In this document: positions 1 to 9,400 of the stretch, in pieces
Position numbering within the stretch: position 1 is the first letter of the stretch
How the letters are laid out: every line of letters starts with the position of its first letter
NCBI GenBank assembly: GCA_030622125.1
Contig: JAUXGM010000028.1
Span: 1 to 17,991, forward strand
From: a bacterium
GTDB taxonomy: Bacteria > AUK180
DNA: 17,991 nt
Direction: 5' to 3'
Notes under the pieces: model-generated
Database searches by the model: none
What the model saw: only the letters and a program-made list of their open reading frames with translations
Told to the model about the DNA's origin: nothing
Position numbers and translations under genes: made by a program

Positions 1-1
1 A

Positions 2-133
2 AAACCCGGTGATAACCTGACGATATCGGTTGATTTGATCAAGAATGTAGCAATGGAAAGCGGACAGAGGTTTGCAGTAAGAGAAGGCGGCAGAACCGTC
101 GGCGCCGGCGTTATTGCCAAGATCATCGAATAG
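2..133 (+). CDS. tuf: Elongation factor Tu, C-terminal fragment (5' end outside window)
   Basis: The last 43 codons of EF-Tu, the GTPase that delivers aminoacyl-tRNA to the ribosome. The fragment begins [18 protein letters not shown] and ends [14 protein letters not shown] before TAG. This is the domain III terminus, and the ending [10 protein letters not shown]-x-K-I is diagnostic of bacterial EF-Tu. The G domain lies upstream of the window, so completeness cannot be judged. The neighbour order tuf-rpmG-trnW-secE-nusG is the common bacterial arrangement and supports the call. Confidence 0.95.
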   Translation, partial: KPGDNLTISVDLIKNVAMESGQRFAVREGGRTVGAGVIAKIIE

Positions 134-142
134 GAAATTAAA

Positions 143-292
143 ATGCAAAACTATGTAACACTGCAATGTACGGAATGTAAGAGTAGGAACTATACTGTGA
201 TAAAAAACAAAAAAACGAACAAAGAAAAGTTAAATTTAAAAAAGTATTGTCCGGTATGCAAAAAGCATACATTGCATAAAGAGATTAAGTGA
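143..292 (+). CDS. rpmG: 50S ribosomal protein L33
   Basis: A 49-residue basic protein of the large ribosomal subunit, starting [19 protein letters not shown]. It has the zinc-binding form of L33, with two CxxC pairs at C9/C12 and C36/C39. The length matches the family (about 49-55 residues). The start is preceded by GGAAA at about 133-137, and the gap from the tuf stop is 9 bases. The terminal A of its TGA stop is also base 1 of the following tRNA-Trp. Confidence 0.96.
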   Translation: MQNYVTLQCTECKSRNYTVIKNKKTNKEKLNLKKYCPVCKKHTLHKEIK

Positions 293-367
293 GGGGTGTG
301 GCTCAATTGGTAGAGCAGCGGTCTCCAAAACCGCAGGCTGTGGGTTCAAGTCCCTCCGCCCCTGCCA
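292..367 (+). tRNA. tRNA-Trp (anticodon CCA), CCA end encoded
   Basis: A 76-base cloverleaf. The acceptor stem pairs AGGGGTG (292-298) with CGCCCCT (357-363), with one G-U pair, followed by discriminator G and an encoded CCA (365-367). The D arm is GCTC/GAGC. The anticodon stem GCGGT/ACCGC encloses the loop CTCCAAA, so the anticodon is CCA and the tRNA reads UGG. The T loop is TTCAAGT. The T stem GTGGG/CCCTC has a T-T mismatch at its second pair; the other four pairs hold. Position between rpmG and secE is the usual site of trnW in many bacteria. Confidence 0.97.
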
Positions 368-389
368 CTTATAATATAAAGGAATGTTT

Positions 390-587
390 ATGAGTATATT
401 AAAAAAGATTAAGAGTTTTTACAGGGTTGAAAAAGCAGAATCCAATAGGATTACCTGGCCGTCTAAAAAAGAATTGATCAGTCATACAATTTTAATTCTT
501 GTGGTCAGTTTGTTATTGGCTATTGTATTTGCCTTAGCGGATTGGGGCTTTGGGGAATTATTAAAGTTCCTGATAAGGATGTTATAA
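390..587 (+). CDS. secE: Preprotein translocase subunit SecE
   Basis: A 65-residue inner-membrane protein that stabilises SecY in the SecYEG protein-export channel. The conserved amphipathic segment AESNRITWPSKKEL (residues 16-29) carries the family's R-x-T-W-P-(S/T)-(R/K)-x-E signature. One transmembrane helix follows at about residues 33-50. This is the short, single-helix SecE typical of most bacteria, not the three-helix E. coli form. I chose ATG 390 over the in-frame ATG at 384: AAAGGA (378-383) lies 6 bases before 390 but directly abuts 384. nusG follows after 4 bases. Confidence 0.93.
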   Translation: MSILKKIKSFYRVEKAESNRITWPSKKELISHTILILVVSLLLAIVFALADWGFGELLKFLIRML

Positions 588-591
588 TATT

Positions 592-1257
592 ATGAAAGAT
601 GATGAATTAAAAAAGAAACAAGAAGAAGAAGATCTTAAAGAGAAATCAGATCAACAAGAACTTGAAGAATTAAAACAAACATTCCTCCGGATAGACGAGG
701 GATACTCATGGTATTTTTTAAATGTTCTTTCAACACAAGAACAGGTCGTAAAAGAAAGAATAGAAAAATATATTGAGGATAACCATCTTGAAGAAGATAT
801 TTTAAAGATTCTTTTACCCGAGGTAACTTATTATGAGATCAATAAAGGCATAAGAGATGAAAAGAAAAGAAAGCTATTTCCGGCGTATCTGTTGATAAAG
901 ATGAGATCAATTACTAATTCAGAAGATGGGGAAACACAAAATTTGAATATCTGGCACGAAGTACGCAGTATTAATGGAGTTATTGATTTTATCGGGACTA
1001 AAAACGGTCATATTCCATTTCCCGTTTCATCGGCGGAACTTTTGAAAATATTCAATGTAAAAAAAGAGAGTAAAAATAAAAGGACATACCGGTTTTCATC
1101 CGGGAATAAGGTTAAGGTTATAGAGGGACCGTTTAAAGATTTTACGGGAGAAATTGCCGAAGTTGATGAAGATAAACTTCAACTTAAGGTAATGATCTCC
1201 GTTTTCGGTAGACAGACCCCTGTTACCATTGCTTTTGAAGAAGTTGAAAATATATAG
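592..1257 (+). CDS. nusG: Transcription termination/antitermination protein NusG
   Basis: NusG binds the clamp of RNA polymerase, suppresses pausing, and links the polymerase to Rho or to ribosomal protein S10. The 221 residues contain an NGN domain (about 38-152; FPAYLLI at 96-102 corresponds to the usual FPGYVLV) and a C-terminal KOW domain (about 171-221, GNKVKVIEGPFKDFTG). It is longer than the usual roughly 180 residues. The excess is mainly a strongly charged Glu/Lys-rich N-terminal tail (about 1-36), plus a slightly longer loop at 106-119. No strong ribosome-binding site is visible (AAGG at 575-578 is 13 bases away), so translation may be coupled to secE. No later ATG lies within the tail, so the tail appears genuine. 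Confidence 0.95.
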   Translation: MKDDELKKKQEEEDLKEKSDQQELEELKQTFLRIDEGYSWYFLNVLSTQEQVVKERIEKYIEDNHLEEDILKILLPEVTYYEINKGIRDEKKRKLFPAYLLIKMRSITNSEDGETQNLNIWHEVRSINGVIDFIGTKNGHIPFPVSSAELLKIFNVKKESKNKRTYRFSSGNKVKVIEGPFKDFTGEIAEVDEDKLQLKVMISVFGRQTPVTIAFEEVENI

Positions 1258-1266
1258 GAGAAAATT

Positions 1267-1701
1267 ATGGCAAAAAAAGAGGTAGTAGCCCGAATTAAAT
1301 TGCACATTCCAGCCGGAAAGGCTACGCCGGCGCCGCCAATAGGACCGACACTTAGTCCTCATGGTATACCTCTTCCTAAGTTTTGCAATGCGTTTAACGA
1401 CAAAACTAAGGATCAGGCAGGAATGATCATCCCTACAGTTATTACTGTTTATAAGGATAGAAGTTATGATTTTATTTTAAAATCTCCATTGACATCAGTG
1501 CTCTTGAAAAGAGCTGCCGGGATCGTTAAGGCATCCGGTGTCCCGAATAAAGAGAAAATCGGAAAGGTTACAATGGATGATATTAAAAAAATAGCAGAAA
1601 TTAAAATGGTGGATCTCAACGCCGAAGATATTGAAAATGCAATGAAAATCATTATGGGAACTGCAAAAAGCATGGGCATAGAAGTTGTTGAAAAGAAATA
1701 G
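1267..1701 (+). CDS. rplK: 50S ribosomal protein L11
   Basis: The 144-residue L11 binds the GTPase-associated centre of 23S rRNA and supports factor binding and RelA activation. The N-terminal domain (1-70) contains [17 protein letters not shown]. The C-terminal RNA-binding domain contains [15 protein letters not shown] and ends near [14 protein letters not shown]. The length is typical. TAGGAG at 1256-1261 precedes the ATG. The segment after the proline-rich loop reads [12 protein letters not shown] (28-39), where most bacteria have ALGQHGVNIMEF. The gene is otherwise canonical and is followed by rplA after 9 bases. Confidence 0.96.
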   Translation: MAKKEVVARIKLHIPAGKATPAPPIGPTLSPHGIPLPKFCNAFNDKTKDQAGMIIPTVITVYKDRSYDFILKSPLTSVLLKRAAGIVKASGVPNKEKIGKVTMDDIKKIAEIKMVDLNAEDIENAMKIIMGTAKSMGIEVVEKK

Positions 1702-1710
1702 GAGCACCCG

Positions 1711-2409
1711 ATGGTAAGAAAATCAAAAAGAGAAAAAAAGATCAATGAAATAATTGATATCAGTAGATCATACCCCATTGATGAAGCAATTGAGCTGTTA
1801 AAAAAATCACATTCGGTAAAATTTGATGAAACAGTAGAATATCATGCTCACCTTGGCGTTGACCCAAAATATGCAGATCAAATGGTAAGAGGAACATTAT
1901 CGCTTCCGAACGGCACCGGTAAAACAGTTAAGGTATTGGTTATCACCTCAGGTGAAAATCTTAAAGTTGCCGAAGAATCGGGTGCGGATATTGTAGGTGG
2001 AGAAGAGATCATAGAACGAATAGCAAAAGAGAATTTTCTTGATTTTGATGTTGTTATAGCTTCACCTGATATGATGAGAAATGTTAGTAAGATAGCAAGA
2101 ATTCTCGGACCGAGGGGATTAATGCCGAATCCCAAATTGGGCACTGTAACAAAAAATATTGAAAAAACAGTTAAAGAGTATAAAGCAGGCAAAATTGAAT
2201 ACAAAGTAGATAAATTTGGAAATATACACATTTCTTCCGGAAAGATCTCTTTTGAGCAGGAAAAGATTAAGGGAAATTTTATGGCGATACACAAAGAGAT
2301 AGTAAATGCACGACCAAAAACATTAAAGGGTGTGTATATAAAAAGTTTATTTATAACCTCAACGATGGGTCCCGGTATTAAAATTGATCTTGATGCATTA
2401 AAGTTATAG
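1711..2409 (+). CDS. rplA: 50S ribosomal protein L1
   Basis: The 232-residue L1 protein binds the L1 stalk of 23S rRNA and helps release deacylated tRNA from the E site. Typical blocks are present: SYPIDEAIELLKKSHSVKFDETVE near the N terminus, RGTLSLPNGTGKTVKVLV, ASPDMMRNVSKIARILGPRG with LMPNPKLGTV, and a C-terminal STMGPGIKID. The length is normal. GGAG at 1701-1704, overlapping the rplK stop, is the ribosome-binding site. In E. coli L1 also represses its own operon by binding the rplK leader. A comparable site would lie in the nusG-rplK gap, which is only 9 bases here. Confidence 0.97.
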   Translation: MVRKSKREKKINEIIDISRSYPIDEAIELLKKSHSVKFDETVEYHAHLGVDPKYADQMVRGTLSLPNGTGKTVKVLVITSGENLKVAEESGADIVGGEEIIERIAKENFLDFDVVIASPDMMRNVSKIARILGPRGLMPNPKLGTVTKNIEKTVKEYKAGKIEYKVDKFGNIHISSGKISFEQEKIKGNFMAIHKEIVNARPKTLKGVYIKSLFITSTMGPGIKIDLDALKL

Positions 2410-2418
2410 GGGGTAGTT

Positions 2419-2946
2419 ATGGTTAATAAACAGAAACAGGAAGAGGTAAGGCATATTGAAGAGTTGATCCAAAGCGATTCAAATATATTCTTTGTTGATT
2501 TTACAGGAATTGATGCAAATAATACAGTTGAATTTAGGAGAAAAATAAGGCATTTAGGTGCATCTTATAAGGTTTATAAGAATAGACTCTTTAAGGTGGC
2601 TGCTGCAAAATGTTCTTTTCCGGCAGAAATAGAAGAATTCACAAATCAAACAACGGGATTTATCTTTGTTGGAGAAGATGTAACCGGAGTTTCAAAGACA
2701 TTGAAAGAATGGGCAAATACCTTCAAAACATTCAAAATTAAAGGTGGTTATTATAACAATAGTATTTTGCATGAGAATGACATTTTAGAACTTGCAAAAA
2801 TACCAAGCAAAAATGAATTGATAGGGAAATTACTCTACCTGTTAAATTCACCTCTTACAAGATTGGTCGGTGTTTTAAAAGCCAATCAAAGAGATTTAGT
2901 TAGCGTAGTAAAGCAAATATCAAAAAAAAATAATGGGAGGATATAA
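2419..2946 (+). CDS. rplJ: 50S ribosomal protein L10
   Basis: The 175-residue L10 anchors the L7/L12 dimers to the ribosomal stalk. The N-terminal domain includes [19 protein letters not shown] and the conserved [13 protein letters not shown] stretch. The C-terminal helix (about 135-170) would bind the L12 dimers. A purine-rich GGGGG run at 2409-2413 provides the ribosome-binding site. Only 9 bases separate it from rplA, so the long structured leader on which L10 acts in E. coli cannot be present. The stop TAA overlaps the rplL start by one base (TAATG). Confidence 0.94.
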   Translation: MVNKQKQEEVRHIEELIQSDSNIFFVDFTGIDANNTVEFRRKIRHLGASYKVYKNRLFKVAAAKCSFPAEIEEFTNQTTGFIFVGEDVTGVSKTLKEWANTFKTFKIKGGYYNNSILHENDILELAKIPSKNELIGKLLYLLNSPLTRLVGVLKANQRDLVSVVKQISKKNNGRI

Positions 2947-3329
2947 TGGCTGAAATTACAAAAGAAAAAATTATTGAAGCAATCGAGAAGATGACGGTTC
3001 TTGAACTTAATGAATTGGTTAAAGAATTAGAAGACAAATTCGGTGTAAGTGCAATGGCACAGGTAGCAGTAGCCGCAGGTCCCGCCGCCGGTGGTGCAGC
3101 AGAAGAAGAAAAAGAACAAACAGAATTCGATGTGATCCTGAAAGATTCCGGTGAGAAAAAAATACCTGTTATCAAATTGGTAAAAGATATTGCCGGTTTG
3201 GATCTTAAAAAAGCCAAAGAATTGGTTGATGGTGCCCCAAAAGCCGTAAAAGAAAAAGTTTCGAAAGATGAAGCTGAGGAGATCCGAGCAAAATTAGAAG
3301 AAGCCGGTGCATTAGTTGAACTTAAGTAA
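2946..3329 (+). CDS. rplL: 50S ribosomal protein L7/L12
   Basis: The 127-residue acidic stalk protein recruits and stimulates the translational GTPases. An N-terminal dimerisation domain (1-33, [20 protein letters not shown]) is followed by an Ala/Gly/Glu hinge (about 34-57). The C-terminal domain contains [20 protein letters not shown] and ends GALVELK, all typical of L12. A strong GGGAGG at 2935-2940 sits 5 bases before the ATG. This may help the multi-copy L12 be made in excess of L10 despite the TAATG overlap. No clear terminator follows, and the polymerase gene starts 87 bases on. Confidence 0.97.
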   Translation: MAEITKEKIIEAIEKMTVLELNELVKELEDKFGVSAMAQVAVAAGPAAGGAAEEEKEQTEFDVILKDSGEKKIPVIKLVKDIAGLDLKKAKELVDGAPKAVKEKVSKDEAEEIRAKLEEAGALVELK

Positions 3330-3403
3330 AAAACTTATTGTAAAAGCATGCAGATAAACACTCACTTCAAAAACGAAGAGAGATATATCTTTTAAATTAT
3401 AAA

Positions 3404-3411
3404 GAGGAAGG
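3404..3411 (+). promoter_or_regulatory. Ribosome-binding site of the fused rpoBC gene
   Basis: GAGGAAGG lies 5 bases before the ATG at 3417. It is the only convincing Shine-Dalgarno sequence for the whole 8.4-kb polymerase frame, because nothing equivalent precedes the RpoC half. The rest of the 87-base gap holds short weak dyads (AGATATATCT at 3381-3390; CTTC/GAAG around 3365-3378) but no clear promoter or terminator. Confidence 0.6.
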
Positions 3412-3416
3412 CTTCA

Positions 3417-6400
3417 ATGATTAATACAAGATTAAATGTGGAAAATTTTTCAGAATATTCTTTTGGAAAATTTAAGGAAAAATTATCCTTAAATAATTTG
3501 CTTGAGAATCAATATAAATACTTCAACCAGTATTTTGCACTTACCGCCAATGACCCGATGATAAAAATAAATGTTGACGAAAGTTATAGGGTAAAAGAGT
3601 TATTCGAAATTTCTCTTAACAAAACCCTTTATGAGGTATTTCCTTTTATGTCGGCAAAAAACGATGTTTTACTCGAGTATGCGGGTTTTTCTTTAGGAAG
3701 ACCAATATATACGGAAGAAGAATGTAGAGATAAAGGATTAACTTATTCAAGACCATTAAGGCTCAAACTGCGCTTGACGAACCTTGAAAAGGATGATATT
3801 TCAGAAGAATTTAAACCTGTAAATTCAAGGGAAGAAGAGATCTTCTTAATGAATTTTCCGATGATAACTCAAAGAGGTACATTCATTATAAACGGGGCGG
3901 AAAGGGTAATAGTCAGCCAATTGCACAGATCACCAGGTGTTACATTTACCGAACAGGAAGGCGTTTTAGATGTTAACGGGCAGAAACTTTTTACCAGCAC
4001 GATCATTCCCTATTATGGTTCATGGCTTGAATTTACTATTGATACTATGCGTGTTTTATATGTTTTGCTTGATAGAAGGAAGAAAATACCAGGAACTATT
4101 TTATTTCGGGCATTTGGAATGTCAACAAGCGATATTTTGCGCGCATTCTATGCGACCAAAAAAGTAAAAGTTAAGGGTTTAAAGAAGGATGCAAATATCC
4201 CACTTATCATCATTGATGATATTATTTCCAAAAAAGGTGATGTTCTTTTTAATGCCGGTTCTGATCTGAACGATTATGATCTCAAATTCCCAACTGATAT
4301 TAAAGAGATTGAGATCGTAGATCCGAATAAAATACAAGAAACAACCGTCATAGATACACTAAAGAAAGATACAACAAAAAACATAGATGAAGCAAGAAAA
4401 ATAATTTACAATAAACTCAGACCGGGATATTCCTATTCAAAATTGATGGCGGATAGTTATTTTGATACGCTTTACTTTAATCCGGAAAAATATTCATTCA
4501 GTTATGTAGGAAGATACCAGATCAATAAGAGACTAAAGCAAGAAAAAAAAGTCGCCTCCGATGTTCTTTATTTAACAAGAACCGATGTGATAAATACGGT
4601 TAAAGAACTGCTTTCAATAAGAGAAAGTTTGGATATCACAGATGATATAGACAACCTTGCCAACAGAAGAGTTAGAATGGTCAATGAACAACTTGATGTT
4701 GTTATTAGATCGTCTCTTTTGAAACAGAAAAAAAATATTTCTGAAAAGCTCAGCAGTAATGATATTGACAATACTTCCGTACTTGAAATTTTTCATACCA
4801 GACATATGGAAGCAAGTATAAATGATTTTTTCGCGAGGAGTCAGCTTTCTCAATTTATGGACGAGATAAATCCACTGGCAACTATGACCCATTTGAGAAG
4901 ATTATCGGCATTGGGTCCGGGTGGCTTAAATCGCAAGCGAGCCGGTTTTAAGGTTAGGGACATTCATCCTACACATTTTGGTAGAATATGTCCGATAGAA
5001 ACTCCCGAAGGACCGAATATCGGATTGATCACTCACCTTGCAACTTATGCAAGAATAAACGAAAAAGGATTTATTGAAACCCCCTTTGCAAGGGTTGTTG
5101 ATAAAAAGATCACTGATGAAATAGTATATATGAGTGCTGATCAGTCTGAAAAACATGTCATTGCCTCAGCAGATGTTAATATTGGAAAGGACAAAAGAAT
5201 CACAGATAAATATGTTTATTGTCACCTAAAATATGATGTTGAATACAGGTCGGCTTCTGAGATTGAATACATAGATGTTTCACCAAAACAAATGGTTTCA
5301 CTTTCCTCATCCCTTATTCCATTTTTAGAGCATGATGACGCAAACAGAGCGCTTATGGGTTCAAACATGCAGAGACAATCTGTTCCTCTTCTTTGTCCGG
5401 AAGCACCGATCGTTCAATCCGGGCTTGAACAACAGGTAGCAAAGGATTCACATTCGGCTATCATTTCCGAATATGACGGTATTGTGGATTATGTGGATGC
5501 CAATAAGGTAATTATCAAACGAAACGATGTAAAAAACGAAAATAAATTTGCAGAGTATAGGATCCAAAAATTTAGAAGAAGTAATCAAGATACTACAAAA
5601 AATCAAGTTCCCATCGTAAGTATTGGTCAAAAGGTTAAAAATGGTGATTTTTTAACAGATGGAATGTCTATTTCTCACGGGCGTCTTGCATTGGGTAAGA
5701 ACCTAAAAGTCGCATTTATGCCATGGAATGGTTATAATTTTGAAGATGCTATTATTATTTCCGACCGTGTTGTAAAAGATGATGTTTTAACTTCTGTACA
5801 TGTTATTGAATCAAAGGTAGATGCGATCATCACAAAATTGGGAAGGGAAGAGATAACAGCAGATATTCCCAATATGGATCCAAATAAAATAAGGTATCTT
5901 GATGAAAGAGGAATTATACGCGTTGGAACAAAGATCGGACCGGGTGACCTCCTTGTAGGAAAGATCACACCACAGGGTGAAACAGAACTTTCAGGGGAAG
6001 ACAAACTCCTTTCTATAATATTTGGAAAAAAGGCAAGTAATGTTAAAAATACATCACTTTATGCCGATGAGAAGACTTATGGTGTTGTTACCGCAGTAAG
6101 GGTATTTTCAAGAAAAAAAGAAGAAGAAGATGATCTAAGCAAAAAAGAGATCGAATGGAAGATAAGGCGGCTTAAAGAAGCTATAAATCGAGAGATCACA
6201 GAAAAAACCGAAGAATATAATGAAAAATTATATCAGAAGATAAAAGGAAAGGACTTACCCACCGCTGTAAAAATTGATAATGGAAAAATTGAAAAGGGAA
6301 CAAAAATAAGCAAGAAAATATTTACAACCATGCTAAATAACAGTGTTTCGCTAATAGATATTTTTATTGATGATTTTGTTTTAACACAAGATCTTTCTTT

Positions 6401-9400
6401 GATAAAAGAAAAATTCCAATTTGAAAAGGAATCTATTCTAAATGCGTATGAAAAAGAAAAAAATTCTATCTTAAAAACAGATGATCTGCCGTCAGGTGTT
6501 ATTAAGAGAGTTGTTGTTTACATAGCTCAGATCAGAAAGGTTGAAGTTGGCGATAAACTTGCCGGTAGGCATGGGAATAAGGGTGTTATTTCCAAAATTG
6601 CCCCGCAAGAAGATATGCCGATAATGGCTGATGGCACCCCTGTGGATGTTGTATTGAATCCGTTGGGTGTTCCTTCACGTATGAATATCGGGCAGATATA
6701 TGAGACCTTACTTGGACTCGTTGGGGAACAACTTAATACAAAATTTATTACTCCGATATTTGATGGTGCTCAGCAATCCGATATAAAAAAGTATCTGGAT
6801 AAAATAAGCGGAAATGAATTTGGAAAGATCTTTTTGAGAGATGGGATTTCAGGCGAACGTTTTGACCAACCGGTTACTGTTGGCGTTATGTATATAATGA
6901 AATTGAATCATCTCGGTAGAGATAAATTGCATGCAAGAGCAACAGGTCCATATTCACTCGTTACCCAACAGCCGCTTGGCGGAAAGGCACAAAAAGGCGG
7001 ACAACGTCTTGGAGAAATGGAAGTTTGGGCACTTGAAGCTTATGGTGCTGCTTATACTTTACAAGAAATGTTCACATTTAAATCGGATGATGTAATAGGT
7101 AGAAATAAACTTCATGAAGCCATTATTAAAGATAAATTTCCAATGACTCCGAACATTCCCGAATCGTTCAATGTATTGGTGAAGGAAATGAAAACAATGG
7201 GATTTGATGTCATAAAAGAGATCGATCCTCAAAATCGTAAGATCCAAAGTATGAAAATTCAACTTGCATCTTATGAAAAAATGATTGAATGGGCTACAAG
7301 AAAAAGTGGTTATGTCGGTGAAGTTAAGAGAGCCGATACCATAAATTATAAGAGTTTTAAACCGGAAAAGGAAGGATTGTTTTGCGAAAAGATTTTTGGA
7401 CCCGTAAAAGATTGGAAATGTTCCTGCGGCAAATATAAAGGCAGAAAATATGCCGGTCAAGTTTGTGAAAGATGTGGTGTGGAAATCACTGAAAAAAATG
7501 TTAGAAGAAGGCACATGGGAATAATAAAATTGGTTACACCGGTTGCTAATATTCTTTATTTTCAAGGTGGTATTGCTCCTCTGATCGCTTCTATTCTAAA
7601 ACTTAAAACAAAGCAGATAGAAAATGTTGTTTATTATGAATCCTACCTCGTTACTAATGTAGCATCAAGATTTAAAAAGGTAAATAAGTGGGATGTGATC
7701 AATGAGATAGAGTATAGAAATTTATTGAACAAATATGGAACGGAAAAATTTACCGCACTCACGGGTGCCGGTGCCATTTATGAAAGATTAAGCGATTTAG
7801 ATATTGATGCAAGGGTAAAGGAATATAGAGAAAAGGTAAAGAAATTTAAAGATGAAAAAAAGATAAAAGGTAGCGATCTAAAAGAATTAAGAAGTTTACT
7901 TTTATTGGAAAAGCTCAAGGTATCGGGCAATAAACCGGAGTGGATCGTATGGAAGGCGATACCCGTATTACCACCTGATCTTAGACCATTGGTTCCTCTT
8001 GAGGGTTCAAAGTTTGCTTCTGCTGATCTGAATGATCTTTACAGAAGAGTATTGAATAGAAATAATCGTTTAAAAAAATTCCTTGAGGACGATGTTCCCG
8101 ATATTATTTTAAAGAACGAGAAAAGAATGCTTCAAGAATCAGTTGATGTTTTAATTGATAATGGTAGAAGAGGAAATGCAATAGTCGGCTCCAACGGCAG
8201 TCCGTTAAAATCACTTGCCGAACTTCTTAGAAGCAAACAGGGAAGATTTAGACAGAATCTTCTTGGGAAAAGAGTTGATTTTTCCGGCAGAGCGGTTATA
8301 GTGATTAACCCTAAAATGAAGCTTTCGGAATGTGGGCTTCCTATAAAAATGGGAAGAGAGCTTTTCAAAACATTTATTGAAAGAGAAAAAAACAGAAGAA
8401 GTAAAGAATTAATTACTACTGACGGAGCAATCGTAAAAGAGGTAGATCAGGTTGAGATCGAGAAGATGCTTGAAAATGAGTATGATAAAAACCTTATTCT
8501 TTTGAATCGTGCACCCACTCTTCATAGAATGAGTATACAGGCATTCAAGCCAAGATTGGTACAGGGTACGGCTATCCAAATGCATCCGCTTGCTTGTGCA
8601 GCATTCAATGCTGACTTTGATGGCGATCAGATGGGCGTTCATCTTCCATTAACTAATATTGCACAGCTTGAATCAAGAATGTTAATGTGGTCAATAAACA
8701 ATATTCTTTCCCCCTCAAATGGTGAGCCGATTGTAGTTCCATCGCAGGACATGATATTAGGTCTTTATTATTTAACCGCTGAAAAGAAATTCTCAGGTGT
8801 TGCAAAAAGAAAATTTTACTCGATTGATGATCTCGCTTATCAATATGAATATGAAAGAATCAATCAGGAGAAAGTAAAAAACAGATTGAGCCTACATATC
8901 CCTGTTGAACTATTCTATAAAGAAAAATGGTTGAAAACGACACTTGGGAGAGTCATACTTAATGCCGGTTTAAATAAAAAATTACCATTTTTTAATAAAA
9001 CTATTAACAAGAAAAATATCAAGCAATTTATTGCCTCTGCCTATGATATTCTGAGTAATGATGAAATGGTAGTGTTTTTAGATTATCTTAAAGAAGTTGG
9101 ATTTTTCTTTTCAACTCGTGGCGGCATTACCTTCGGTTTGTGGGATATTGTTATTCCCGAGGAAAAGAAAGCCGGATTAGAAAATGCACAAAAAGAGGTT
9201 AATAGACTTAATTCAAGTTATATAAAACATGAGATCACAGATGTTGAAAGATATAAGAATATAATTAATATTTGGACTACCATCGATGAAAAATTGAAAA
9301 ATGTTATGATAAAAAAAATGGAAAAAGGTAACTTGAAAGATATTAATACTCATTTTAATCCTATATACATTATGCTTGATTCCGGTGCACGAGGTTCTCA

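Noticed and set aside
370-375. TATAAT between tRNA-Trp and secE as a promoter -10 element
   Set aside because: There is no -35 at acceptable spacing, and a start near 382 would leave almost no leader before ATG 390. More likely AT-rich spacer.
4845-4913. Rifampicin-resistance mutation in the RpoB half
   Set aside because: The residues equivalent to E. coli 512, 513, 516, 526, 529 and 531 are wild type. Changes at positions equivalent to 518 and 522 (Ile and Ala) look like natural variation, and I cannot infer resistance from them.
7059-7565. 168-codon open frame on the minus strand opposite the fusion junction
   Set aside because: It lies opposite highly conserved polymerase coding sequence, its product is rich in Phe/Ser/His with no recognisable domain, and it has no evident ribosome-binding site. 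Treated as a shadow.
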